Shown here: one piece after another, positions 50,423 through 58,860 of the stretch
Position numbering within the stretch: the stretch's first letter is position 1
How the letters are laid out: the number at the start of each line of letters is the position of its first letter
NCBI RefSeq assembly: GCF_002502735.1
Contig: NZ_DAQC01000001.1
Coordinates: 303,229-367,228, forward strand
DNA from: Methanoregula sp. UBA64
GTDB taxonomy: Archaea; Halobacteriota; Methanomicrobia; Methanomicrobiales; Methanospirillaceae
DNA length: 64,000 nucleotides
Reading direction: 5' to 3'
Notes under the pieces: model-generated
Databases searched by the model: none
Seen by the model: the letters and a program-made list of their open reading frames with translations, nothing else
Told to the model about the DNA's origin: nothing
Program-made: the position numbers and the translations under genes

Positions 50423-50928
50423 GCAGACCGCTTCCCGCAGTCGGACAGATCGGAGAGTTCCGCGATCCGCTCGTCGTACACCGCTTCGAACGCAGAGAAG
50501 ACCCGGGCGAGAAATACCCGTTCGTCACCGGTCAACGTGCCAAGACGGTCAAAAATCCTCTCGTACATCTGTTCGTGGGTCTTCTCGTGATTGTCGTATG
50601 CGATCTTTCCTGCGGGGGTCAGGACCAGCGAGACCTCTTTTTCGTTTCTGATTCCCCGTACTTTCTTTACAAATCCTTTCTTCTTGAGCCGGGTAACGGT
50701 CTGCGATGCTGCGGACGGCGTCACGCCAAGGAGCCCGGCAATGGTCCGGATATTGTTCTCCTTTGTCCTGCCGATTGCCTGGAGCGTGTGGATCTCGGAT
50801 AAGAAAAGTGGCGTCTCCACGCCAAAGGTACGGGGCATATTCTCCATAACATTCATCTTGTTCCGGATCCGCATCCAGCTGCGGTACAATTCCGGAAATT
50901 CAGGGGGGCGATTGTCTTGTTCTGGCAT
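50419..50928 (-). CDS. MarR-family transcriptional regulator
   Basis: 169 residues. Winged helix region: LSEIHTLQAIG, IAGLLGVTPSAASQTVTRLK (recognition helix) and KKGFVKKVRGIRNEKEVSLV (wing). The N- and C-terminal helices should form the dimer interface and ligand pocket. It probably represses its own operon, including the coupled MFS exporter, until a ligand binds. Upstream, A/T-rich TTAATGATTAAGATACTAATTA (50940-50961) may hold the promoter and operator. Confidence 0.9.
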   Translation of the reverse strand: MPEQDNRPPEFPELYRSWMRIRNKMNVMENMPRTFGVETPLFLSEIHTLQAIGRTKENNIRTIAGLLGVTPSAASQTVTRLKKKGFVKKVRGIRNEKEVSLVLTPAGKIAYDNHEKTHEQMYERIFDRLGTLTGDERVFLARVFSAFEAVYDERIAELSDLSDCGKRSA

Positions 50929-51038
50929 TTATGAATATAGTTAATGATTAAGATACTAATTAAAATTATCCGGATCCTGTTCATGGCAGCAGTTCCCCGG
51001 CTCAATACTTATCTGGGAGACCCGACAACAGAATCAGT

Positions 51039-51440
51039 ATGACTGGCGAAGAGAGGACAGAGCGCTGCGAAAAACACCGCCACCGCCACGGCGGGGCATA
51101 TATGTTTATCCCGGCCGGGATCCTGATAGGTCTTGGTGTCGGACTGCTGGTTAGCCATCCGGCTTCAGGAGTTCTGGTTGGCCTGGGTCTGGGCTTTATC
51201 GGTACGGCTCTTGCCCGGGTAAAGACTCCCCAGGCATCGGAAAACGGTGTCGGCAACCAGAATGATTATTACCGGAGATCGTCCCCGGTTCTTTTTGGCG
51301 TTCTCGGGATCTTTCTGATCTGCCTGGGCATCGGTATTGTCTGGGTACCGGCCGGCTTCTGGCCGGTCATGGCCGCGGCATTTTTGATCCTGCTCGGGGT
51401 CTGGATCCTGTACCGGGGTTTTGCTGCCGCACAGGGATAA
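51039..51440 (+). CDS. Small membrane protein, four predicted helices
   Basis: 133 residues. The N-terminus has a charged, His-rich stretch (CEKHRHRHGG), then helices at about 20-40, 42-60, 83-103 and 107-128, with glycine-rich packing (GILIGLGVGLLV, LVGLGLGFIG). No known family or catalytic motif is seen. The His/Cys-rich cytoplasmic tail could bind a metal, but this is speculative. Confidence 0.7.
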   Translation: MTGEERTERCEKHRHRHGGAYMFIPAGILIGLGVGLLVSHPASGVLVGLGLGFIGTALARVKTPQASENGVGNQNDYYRRSSPVLFGVLGIFLICLGIGIVWVPAGFWPVMAAAFLILLGVWILYRGFAAAQG

Positions 51441-51792
51441 CCTCCCTTTTTCCTGTCGGCCGGTTCCTGTGCTCGGCCGGAACATCTCTTGGATAGACCG
51501 TTCCCGGGTGCCGGTGTGTTGCAGTCTGATCGTTAAAGCCCGGAAAAAATCCGGCAAAAAAAATTTCAGCGCGAAAAAAAGTTGTCAGATAGCAAGCCGA
51601 TTATCGGATAATTATCCGATAATCGGATGTACATCTGACTGGCAAAATTTTTCTTTCGGCGTGAACTTTTGAAGCGATCCGGATTTTTAAAGAAAAAAAC
51701 CGGATCGTCCGGGCCGGCATATTTTTTTATGGCAAAAGATCTTTGCGAAAAAAGTACGGTTTGTATTTTCTTTATTCCTTATGCTCTGCCGC
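51441..51792. other. Intergenic region, no gene seen
   Basis: About 350 bases between converging genes. A/T-rich with several short A-runs, and a perfect 30-base palindrome at 51597-51626 listed separately. Small open frames on the plus strand (for example 51669-51851) show no family signal. Confidence 0.5.
51597..51626. repeat. Perfect 30-base palindrome
   Basis: The left arm CCGATTATCGGATAA (51597-51611) is the exact reverse complement of the right arm (51612-51626), with no spacer. Each arm itself contains the nested palindrome-like CCGATTATCGG. It lies between converging genes. It could be a strong transcript-end hairpin, a cruciform site or the binding site of a dimeric protein. Confidence 0.75.
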
Positions 51793-52746
51793 TTACCGTT
51801 GTTTTCCTGCTATGGCACCGGCCAGAACGATCACAGACAGGCAGGCAATGACGGCGATTGCCGGTGACAGTGGCGCAGCTATGCCCGGAATTCCCGGAAG
51901 GGTTGGTTTTTTGAGTTCCAGTGTGGTCGTCACGGTCTGGTCTGCAACCACCCGTACCTGGTTCTCGGAGGGAAGATAGCCTTCAAGCGTTGCATTTACC
52001 GTGTGGTTGCCGGCAGCAAGCCCATTGAGGGTTACCGGTGCCGTCCCGGAGGGCGTGCCATCGATGCTGATCGCGGCCCCTGAAGGGGTTGTGTTGATGA
52101 AAAGCGATCCGGTCTTTGGCACGAGCGTTGCAGTCACTTCGGTGATCGATCCGGATTCCACCTTTGCCGGAGTGGAGAACGGCTCGTAATCGAACCGGGA
52201 AAACACAACCTGGTAGGTGCCGGGATTGAGGTTATCGACAACAACCGGCGTCTTTCCCTTGTAGTTCCCGTTCACGGTCACCGAGACATTATCCGGGACC
52301 GAACGCAGGTCGAGACTCCCCGGGACTGGCGCCGGTGTCGCGATACTGATGCTCGGGTTTCCCAACGTGACCGAGAGGGTTGTGAACTCTGCCTGGCTTA
52401 AATGTGCCTTGTCGGTCTGGCTGTTGACTGCCCAGACCGTGTAAGTGCCGGCATCGATGCTTCCGCCCGGGTTCCAGTTATATTCCCAGCGGCCATTGCT
52501 GTCCACGCTGACCGGGGTAAACCCGCCCTGGTCGGTCCCCCGGTTCAGGTTATCGAGGGCTACCCCGTTTGCCGGGAGATTCGGCCCGGTCACAAAAAGA
52601 TAGACCGTTGAACTGTCCGAACAGTAGCCCGAGAGCTTCACGGTATTTCCCAGGTACGACTGCACCGAACCGCTGGCAGCGGCAAGTCCGGCAAGAACGA
52701 TGAGAAGGCAGCATGCTGCAATGATATTTCTGGATTTCATCAGCAT
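51793..52746 (-). CDS. Surface protein with two PEGA repeats and C-terminal anchor
   Basis: 317 residues. Signal peptide (IIAACCLLIVLAGLAAAS), then a beta domain of the methanogen DUF3821 kind (GNTVKLSGYCSDSSTVYLFV, AGTYTVWAVNSQTDKAHLSQ) to about residue 140. Two PEGA repeats follow (about 143-212 and 213-280: VNGNYKGKTPVVVDNL, IDGTPSGTAPVTLNGL). A C-terminal hydrophobic helix (AIAVIACLSVIVLAGAIA) ends in KQR, a typical cell-surface anchor. Probably an S-layer-associated structural protein. Confidence 0.88.
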   Translation of the reverse strand: MLMKSRNIIAACCLLIVLAGLAAASGSVQSYLGNTVKLSGYCSDSSTVYLFVTGPNLPANGVALDNLNRGTDQGGFTPVSVDSNGRWEYNWNPGGSIDAGTYTVWAVNSQTDKAHLSQAEFTTLSVTLGNPSISIATPAPVPGSLDLRSVPDNVSVTVNGNYKGKTPVVVDNLNPGTYQVVFSRFDYEPFSTPAKVESGSITEVTATLVPKTGSLFINTTPSGAAISIDGTPSGTAPVTLNGLAAGNHTVNATLEGYLPSENQVRVVADQTVTTTLELKKPTLPGIPGIAAPLSPAIAVIACLSVIVLAGAIAGKQR

Positions 52747-52809
52747 ATCACTAGGAAAGGCTGGCTCTTTTGGTTATAAAAAAGGATCTGTTGGGATTTT
52801 TATCAGGAT

Positions 52810-54381
52810 TTATGCTGTGCTGTTCGTAGCATTTGTGGCTGTGGCAGCAGTCTGGGTTGTGGTTTCGAGGGTTGCGATTGCCACCGGCGTTGCGGTGGTC
52901 GGGAGAGCAACCGCAAACTGGAGGTCGATACTTCCCTTCGGAGTTGTGGTAGACGCGGTCTTTACTACCTGTCCCGCGCTGTACACGATCACCTTGAGTT
53001 CGTCGCCGGATCCGTCCGTCTTTGCAAGCGAGACACTGACCATACCGTCCTTGGTGGGGATGATATAGTAATGGTCGCCGGTATCGGTCACGGTAACCTT
53101 CGAGCCCGGTGTCCCTACCTGGCCGGTGTAGGTCTTGTCATAGATCACTTCGGCCCATATGCCTGTCTGGGGAACAACCGGTGCTGCGGTTGTCGGGACG
53201 GTCGTTACCACGGGTGTTGCGATCGTGGTCGGAATGGTTGTATGAACCGTGGCGATTGTCGTGGGCACCGTTGTCGTGACCGGGGTGGATGCCGGGGCCT
53301 GCCCGTTCTTTAACAGCATGAATCCGCCGGCTGCAACCGCGATGATGACGATCACGATGATTGCAATCGGGAGGATGCCAAAGCGCTTCTTCTTTGGTGC
53401 GGCCGGGATGGGCGGCAGGGGTACTACGGGCGGGACTGCCGGTGCGGGTTCCCCGCCATCTGCGGGGGCTGCGGCAGTTGCCGGTGCCGGGGAGATGACC
53501 GTCTGGTCGTCCGGTGCAGCGAGCGGTGCTGCTGCAACCGGTTCAGCCGGGGCGGTCTCCGGGACAGCGGTATGCGGAGTCAGTGCGCCTTCCGGTTCCG
53601 GAACAGCATCCATCGGTGCTGCACGGGGAACGGAATCTTCAATCAGGGGCTCGATCGAGTGGATGATCTGTTCGATGGGCCGGCTCTTGCGGTCTCCGGA
53701 GACCGGTACCGCTGCCGGCGCGGTGGAGATCTGTTCCGGCGCAGCAGCTGCCGGTGCCGGGGTTTCCGGTTCGCCGGGTTCTGCCACTTTGGTCCCGCAG
53801 CGGTTGCAGAAAGTCGAGCCGGGGGGAATACGGTTGCCGCACCTGCCACAGAAGGATCCTTCCGGCAGGCTCGTGGTCTCTACGGGTTTTGGCGGGAGGT
53901 GATCGGTCTCGACCGCGATCTTTTTGATCGGGCGCGAGACTTCGATCTTCTTTTTTATGCCGGACGAACCCGCATAGTCCTGCCGCGGCGGCTGGGCCGC
54001 AGGCTGGGACGCGGGCATCATCTCTACCGGGTAGGACGAGGCCTCGGCAATGTATTTCTTTAACTCCTTGACCCATTCCCCGGCCTCGCGCCGGCGTTCC
54101 CCGCCGGTCTGCATGGCATACGTGAGCGCGAGCTCGCGGGTGTCTGCGGTATCGGTCAGGATAGTCAGCGTGATGACCGGGTCACGTATGGCGTTCTCCC
54201 CGATCATGACGTTGCGTATCGTAATTAACGGGATCTGCTGCGTAGGGACAACGTTTTTCTCGCTGTCGATGATGATGAGGCGCCGGCTGGTGAGCACCAG
54301 TTCGAACGGCACGGACTTTACCTTGACATGCTGTGCCGTCAGGATGATGGACTCGTCGCTTTTCAAATCGGGATAGCCCAT
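52810..54381 (-). CDS. Zinc-ribbon membrane protein with PH-like N-terminus
   Basis: 523 residues. Residues 1-115 resemble a bacterial PH-like domain (ESIILTAQHVKVKSVPFELV, LTSRRLIIIDSEKNV). A zinc ribbon has Cys178, Cys181, Cys192 and Cys195 (FCGRCGNRIPPGSTFCNRCG). A long Ala/Pro-rich disordered linker leads to one membrane helix (about 334-356) and a Thr/Val/Pro-rich stalk. The C-terminal ~110 residues form an extracellular beta domain (WAEVIYDKTYTGQVGTPGSK). The layout suggests a protein connecting cytoplasm and envelope; function unknown. Confidence 0.8.
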   Translation of the reverse strand: MGYPDLKSDESIILTAQHVKVKSVPFELVLTSRRLIIIDSEKNVVPTQQIPLITIRNVMIGENAIRDPVITLTILTDTADTRELALTYAMQTGGERRREAGEWVKELKKYIAEASSYPVEMMPASQPAAQPPRQDYAGSSGIKKKIEVSRPIKKIAVETDHLPPKPVETTSLPEGSFCGRCGNRIPPGSTFCNRCGTKVAEPGEPETPAPAAAAPEQISTAPAAVPVSGDRKSRPIEQIIHSIEPLIEDSVPRAAPMDAVPEPEGALTPHTAVPETAPAEPVAAAPLAAPDDQTVISPAPATAAAPADGGEPAPAVPPVVPLPPIPAAPKKKRFGILPIAIIVIVIIAVAAGGFMLLKNGQAPASTPVTTTVPTTIATVHTTIPTTIATPVVTTVPTTAAPVVPQTGIWAEVIYDKTYTGQVGTPGSKVTVTDTGDHYYIIPTKDGMVSVSLAKTDGSGDELKVIVYSAGQVVKTASTTTPKGSIDLQFAVALPTTATPVAIATLETTTQTAATATNATNSTA

Positions 54382-54487
54382 AGAACCACATTCCCTGTTG
54401 TTATATCCGGTATACTGCCCGGGTGGGCAAATACCTGTTCATCTTATGTATCTTTTCCGATGTTTATAAAGAAGAGGTGGATGGCGG

Positions 54488-55765
54488 TCACATCAGTTCC
54501 CGGCCGCCCATATACGGGCGCAGGACTTCGGGGATCGTGACCGTGCCGTCCCGGTTCTGGTAATTCTCTAAGATGCACCGGAGCGCCCGCGAGGTGGCGA
54601 TCGCGGTCGAGTTGAGCGTGTGGACGTACCGTTTCGACTCGAAGTTTTCCTTGTCCCGGACCCGGATGTTGAGGCTCGTTGCCTGGTACGCGGTGCAGTT
54701 GGAGCAGGAGACGACCTCCTTGTACGCGTTCTCGCGGGGCATCCAGGCCTCGATATCGTACTTTTTCGCAGCCACCGTGCCGATATCCCCGGTACAGATG
54801 TTGACTACATGGTAGGGGAGGCCGAGTTTTGTGAAGACTTCCTCGGCATTTGCCAGGAGTTCCTCGTGGATCGTCCAGGAGTCCTCGGGTTTGCAGTACA
54901 CAAACTGCTCGATCTTCGTGAACTGGTGGACGCGGAAGAGCCCTTTGGTGTCAAGACCATGGGCACCGATCTCGCGCCGGAAGCAGGGCGAGAGGCCGCA
55001 GAGGCGTAAGGGAAGATCCTTTTCCTCGAAGATCTCGTCCTGGTACATTGCGGCGATGGGGTGCTCGCTTGTTGCAATCAGGTACGCGTCGTCGCCATCG
55101 ATCTTGTACATGACCTTCTCGAAATCGTCGAGATCGGTAACGCCCTCGTACGAGCTCCGGTTGATCATGAACGGCGGGACGACCGGGGTAAACCCTTTTT
55201 TGATGAGGAGGTCGAGCGCAAAGTGCTGGAGCGCGAGGTCGAGCATGACAAGGGGACCTTTGAGGAAATAGAATCCGGCACCGGAGGTCTTTGTCGCCCG
55301 CTCGAAGTCCGCCCAGCCGTTGTCTGCGGCAAGCTGGCCGTGGTTTTTGAGCTCGAAGTCGAAGGTGCGCGGGGTGCCGACGCGCTTGATCTCGAAGTTT
55401 TCGGTATCGTCTTTTCCCTGCGGCACGCTCTCGTGCAGGATATTGGGGAGGCGCATGAGCCGGGTATGGATGATTTTTGTGATCTCTTCCTGCTCGGCAT
55501 CGTTCTCCTTGATCTTTTTGGGGAGCTCTGCGGCCTCTTTCATCAAAGGCGCCGGGTCGCTGCCAGCCTTCCTGGCCTCGTTGATCTCCCGCGCGATTGT
55601 GTTTCGCCGGCGCCGGAGCTCATCGGTCTGCACCTTGAGTTCGCGTGACCGGGCGTCTTTAGAGAGTATCTCATCCACCCATGCGATCTTATCTGTGGCG
55701 TTCCGTTTCGTGAGATCGGCTTTGACAATCTCGGGGCTCGCCCGTACAAACCTGATATCCAGCAT
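54488..55765 (-). CDS. serS: Seryl-tRNA synthetase
   Basis: 425 residues from the ATG at 55763-55765 (MLDIRFVRASPEIVKADL), which has GAGGT eight bases upstream; an upstream start at 55816 would add 17 unsupported residues. It is the common (bacterial-type) class II SerRS. N-terminal tRNA-binding coiled coil (about 30-110), then motif 2 PCFRREIGAHGLDTKGLFR and motif 3 NSTAIATSRALRCILENYQ. It charges tRNA-Ser. Some other methanogens use a different SerRS, so this type is a useful lineage marker. Confidence 0.97.
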   Translation of the reverse strand: MLDIRFVRASPEIVKADLTKRNATDKIAWVDEILSKDARSRELKVQTDELRRRRNTIAREINEARKAGSDPAPLMKEAAELPKKIKENDAEQEEITKIIHTRLMRLPNILHESVPQGKDDTENFEIKRVGTPRTFDFELKNHGQLAADNGWADFERATKTSGAGFYFLKGPLVMLDLALQHFALDLLIKKGFTPVVPPFMINRSSYEGVTDLDDFEKVMYKIDGDDAYLIATSEHPIAAMYQDEIFEEKDLPLRLCGLSPCFRREIGAHGLDTKGLFRVHQFTKIEQFVYCKPEDSWTIHEELLANAEEVFTKLGLPYHVVNICTGDIGTVAAKKYDIEAWMPRENAYKEVVSCSNCTAYQATSLNIRVRDKENFESKRYVHTLNSTAIATSRALRCILENYQNRDGTVTIPEVLRPYMGGRELM

Positions 55766-55945
55766 CTGGCACAACCTCGGGAGAATATCCCCGGGAACAA
55801 CCTTCCCCTGAGACATCCCTCCCGTTCTCTATTACTATATTGGCGTGTTTTCCTTTATTATGTTTGAAGGCGCCGGTACACGTACACGGATATGATGCTC
55901 TACCCCGAACGCTGATTCGGCCAGAGCATCCTCCAAAAAAAAGAT

Positions 55946-56587
55946 GTGTTGCCGATGCCTGCCCCTGCCACGAATCCCTGGGAGACCGAGTATGCCCGGA
56001 AAGGCCGGGTCTGGGGCGGAGCGGTGCATAACCTCCCGGCGCTTGGGCCGGGAGAGAAGGTTCTTGAACTCGGCTGCGGGAACGGCAAGACCTTTGGCGC
56101 GCTGCGGGAACGGGGCTGCATTGTTACCGGTATCGATATCTCGGCATCCGCAGCAGCATTGTGCCGGCACCAGGTTCCCGGTACGGGGGCCGGAGAAGTT
56201 GCCGTTGCCGATGCCTGCTGCCTGCCGTTTTTGGCCGGGGCGTTCGATGCCGTGGTGGCGTTTCACGTCATCGGGCATCTTCCGGGACAGGACCGTGCCC
56301 GGGCAATGGAAGAGATCGCCCGCGTGCTGCGGCCCGGCGGGAACCTGTACTTCTCGGCATTCTCCCGGGAAGACTTCCGTGCCGGGCAGGGCACGGAATG
56401 CGAGCCCGGGACATTTGCGCGCAAAAACGGGATCGCGACCCATTATTTTACCGAGGACGAAGTGCGCTCCCTTGCCGGCAGCCGGTTTGGCGGGGAGTGC
56501 AGGACGCATACCTGGTATCTTGCCGTGCGGGGAGAGCGGTTTTTACGGGCGGAGATTAGCGGACGGTTCAGCCGGTTATATCCATGA
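55946..56587 (+). CDS. Class I SAM-dependent methyltransferase
   Basis: 213 residues from GTG at 55946, or 210 from the ATG at 55955. Motif I VLELGCGNGKTFGALRERG, then VTGIDISASAAALC, FDAVVAFHVIGHLPG and a RVLRPGGNLYFSAF motif, typical of UbiE/Methyltransf_11 enzymes. The C-terminal part (THYFTEDEVRSLAGSRFGGE) is family-typical. Not closely related to MT-A to MT-E. Substrate unknown. Confidence 0.85.
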   Translation: MLPMPAPATNPWETEYARKGRVWGGAVHNLPALGPGEKVLELGCGNGKTFGALRERGCIVTGIDISASAAALCRHQVPGTGAGEVAVADACCLPFLAGAFDAVVAFHVIGHLPGQDRARAMEEIARVLRPGGNLYFSAFSREDFRAGQGTECEPGTFARKNGIATHYFTEDEVRSLAGSRFGGECRTHTWYLAVRGERFLRAEISGRFSRLYP

Positions 56588-56889
56588 TGAGGAGTCCCCA
56601 CATGCCAGATCTATTAGGATTTTCGGTGTTTTAGAAAAATTGAGATTCTCGCACTTACCTGCCCAAACGATAGCCCCCGCCGCCCCCGAAGGGGCGCCCC
56701 CGCGGCGGATCAAATGAGATAGGTGGGCACTCATTTGCCCGAGCAGAGGGCCCGGCAAGAAGCCCGAGCGACTCCGAGCATCAGCGAGGAGGGGGAGAAT
56801 CGCTCATCGTATGAAATCAGGCTTACCTTCAGAATCAGAACGCCATAAAAAATCCGATGCTTACCGCACGAAACTAAAAAATAGAAATA
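56588..56889. repeat. Intergenic region with GC-rich hairpins
   Basis: No gene seen. A hairpin with arms CGCCCC (56681-56686) and GGGGCG (56691-56696) lies in a C/G-rich run. A perfect 8-base inverted repeat, CAAATGAG (56711-56718) and CTCATTTG (56730-56737), follows. The run of G/C blocks resembles the region at 49031-49100. Both lie near converging gene ends. Confidence 0.45.
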
Positions 56890-57747
56890 TCATTTCCGGC
56901 GCAGGGCGATTACCCCGCAGACCGCCACCGCCCCGGCAAGCGCGGCAATCCCGGTCCCGGAGACTCCTGCCTTTTTGGTCGGTGTCGGCGCCAGGTCGAG
57001 CGATTCAAAGACCGTGACGGTGTTCCCTGCGGTGACCGTTACCGTCTTTGTCCGGGTCACATAGCCGTCCGCTTCCAGGCTTACCGTATGCGATCCCGGG
57101 GCGATCCCGGCAAACGTGTCCGGGCTCTCGCCGGCGTACACGGAATCGATATACACGTGGACCGCTGCCGGCGAGGTGCTGACCTTTATTGCGCCGAGTG
57201 CCGAGGCGTTCACGGTCGGGACCGCTGCGGCCTTAGCCGGATCGATCACGGTATGCTTCAGGCTCGGGAGCGCGGAAGAGTCGGCAAGCGTCCGCGCATA
57301 GCCGTCCGGGAAGGTTACCGTGATCGTTTTCGGGGAAAAGTCCGCGGAGATCACCGTGCTCACCGCAGAATTCTGGAGGGCAACCTGTGCTTTCTTGAAA
57401 TCCATTGGAGCGGTCTGGTATTCTGTGCCGGTCGCGACGTCGTTTGTCACTGCAAAGTTCTTGAGAATCAGGGATGCCTGCGATTTGTCAAAGGAGACGA
57501 CCTGCGGCGGATCGGAACTGGTGGCGAGCCCTTTTACCAGCTGTTCCTGGAGCACAGACTCGGGGATGGCATTCTCAATCACCCCTTCGAGCGTGTACCG
57601 GAACGTGGCTGAGGCATCGCCGTTTTTGTCCACCGTAATACTGAGGGAATCTGCGGTAAAGGCCTGCACCGGCAGGATCAGGAACAGGGCGGTCAAAAAA
57701 ATGCACAGCAGGATAACCGGCCGGGCCGGCAGGAAGGAACGCGTCAT
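56890..57747 (-). CDS. Secreted PEGA-domain protein with C-terminal anchor
   Basis: 285 residues from the ATG at 57745-57747 (MTRSFLPARP), which gives a proper signal peptide (VILLCIFLTALFLILPVQA). An ATG at 57969 would overlap the divergent DedA gene and lacks support. The N-terminal domain (about 28-190) is beta-rich (SLSITVDKNGDASATFRYTL). One PEGA-like repeat follows (about 195-260: YIDSVYAGESPDTFAGIAPG), then a C-terminal hydrophobic helix with RRK. Cell-surface protein. Confidence 0.85.
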   Translation of the reverse strand: MTRSFLPARPVILLCIFLTALFLILPVQAFTADSLSITVDKNGDASATFRYTLEGVIENAIPESVLQEQLVKGLATSSDPPQVVSFDKSQASLILKNFAVTNDVATGTEYQTAPMDFKKAQVALQNSAVSTVISADFSPKTITVTFPDGYARTLADSSALPSLKHTVIDPAKAAAVPTVNASALGAIKVSTSPAAVHVYIDSVYAGESPDTFAGIAPGSHTVSLEADGYVTRTKTVTVTAGNTVTVFESLDLAPTPTKKAGVSGTGIAALAGAVAVCGVIALRRK

Positions 57748-57906
57748 GGGAATCACACGGGCACAAAGTGTAAGGAATATTTGTACTGGGAAATGTAGCT
57801 TCTTTCCTGCGATATAGGTTTCATACATCCCGTCCGGTATCCGTGACCCGGGGCCGGTACCACATCCATGTTGATATACGCCCCTGTCACAAATACTGTA
57901 CCAGCA

Positions 57907-58563
57907 ATGATAGAGTCGATCCTCGGTATCATCCTCCACCTTGACCAGAACCTTGCCGGCATTGTTCATACCTATGGCCTCTGGACGTATCTCATCCTCT
58001 TTATCATCATCTTCTGCGAGACAGGTTTTGTCATAACGCCGTTTTTGCCCGGGGATTCCCTGCTCTTTGTATCGGGAGCCCTGGCCGCGAGCGGGATCTT
58101 AAACCTCGAACTGCTGATCGCCGTGTACATCCTCGGGGCGGTCATCGGGGATACGGTCAACTACTGGCTGGGGAACTATCTCGGCCTCAAAGTCTTTGTC
58201 GAAAAGTTCCCGGGCCTTGTGAAAAAAGAGTACATCGATCGGACCCACTGCTTCTATGACCGGTGGGGCGGGGCAACGATCTTTGTTGCCCGGTTCGTCC
58301 CCTTTGTCCGGACCTTTGCGCCGTTTCTGGCCGGTGTCGGGTCGATGAAGTACCGCAGGTTCCTCTTCTACAATGTCCTTGGTGCAGTGGCCTGGACGCT
58401 GCTTCTCGTGCTCGGCGGGTATTACCTGGGCGCGCTTTCCGTAGTAAAAGAGAACATGAGCCTGATGCTCCTTGGCGTCTTTATCCTTACTGCGGGGGCG
58501 ATCCTGCTCATCATCGCCGGCCTCATCTCCTCATGCCGGAGAAAAAAGCCGGACTGTGACTAA
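57907..58563 (+). CDS. DedA-family membrane protein
   Basis: 218 residues from the ATG at 57907, chosen because it aligns with the N-terminus of E. coli DedA (DLIYFLIDFILHID); an upstream ATG at 57868 would add 13 residues. Family features: YLILFIIIFCETGFVITPFL, PGDSLLFVSGALAASG, and RFVPFVRTFAPFLAGVGSM. Proteins of this SNARE-associated family move or flip lipids such as undecaprenyl- or polyprenyl-phosphate carriers, and act in membrane homeostasis. Divergent from the PEGA gene. Confidence 0.93.
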   Translation: MIESILGIILHLDQNLAGIVHTYGLWTYLILFIIIFCETGFVITPFLPGDSLLFVSGALAASGILNLELLIAVYILGAVIGDTVNYWLGNYLGLKVFVEKFPGLVKKEYIDRTHCFYDRWGGATIFVARFVPFVRTFAPFLAGVGSMKYRRFLFYNVLGAVAWTLLLVLGGYYLGALSVVKENMSLMLLGVFILTAGAILLIIAGLISSCRRKKPDCD

Positions 58564-58860
58564 CCAATTTTTGTTTAAAAAAGGCTCTGTAGAACACTTT
58601 AAGTGACACTTTGAAATTTATTGCGAGGGAACCACGGGTGTTCGCCGCCTCGTCGGGGCTCGCCCCGTGGAGCAAAACCGTACATGAGAAACACAATTGA
58701 AATATTTTCATTTGGCAGGGGGGGTCAAGGGGTTTGCCCCCCTTGGGCTGCCTCCCCCTCTGGGGGAGAGAGGGGGTCACACTCTCAAATGCGGTTTGGT
58801 GAAGGGAAATGATTTCTACAGAACCAAAAAAGGAGAAAACCCGGGGCGCATATCCGGCGC
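58564..58860. repeat. Intergenic region with GC-rich hairpins
   Basis: No gene seen. CCACGGG (58632-58638) pairs with CCCGTGG (58664-58670). CAAGGGG (58726-58732) pairs with CCCCTTG (58739-58745), and GGCAG (58714-58718) with CTGCC (58748-58752). CTCCCC/GGGGAG pairs follow at 58752-58767. The cluster of stem-loops sits between the converging genes at 58563 and 58861 and could be terminator structures or a decayed repeat element. Confidence 0.5.

Noticed and set aside
49128..56854. 13-base identity (GCCATAAAAAATC) at 49128-49140 and 56842-56854
   Set aside because: A match of this length with an A-run is expected by chance in 64 kb. It does not prove a dispersed repeat.
56890..57969. Longer PEGA gene start at 57969
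   Set aside because: The extra 74 residues hide the signal peptide inside the protein and run antisense through the start of dedA.
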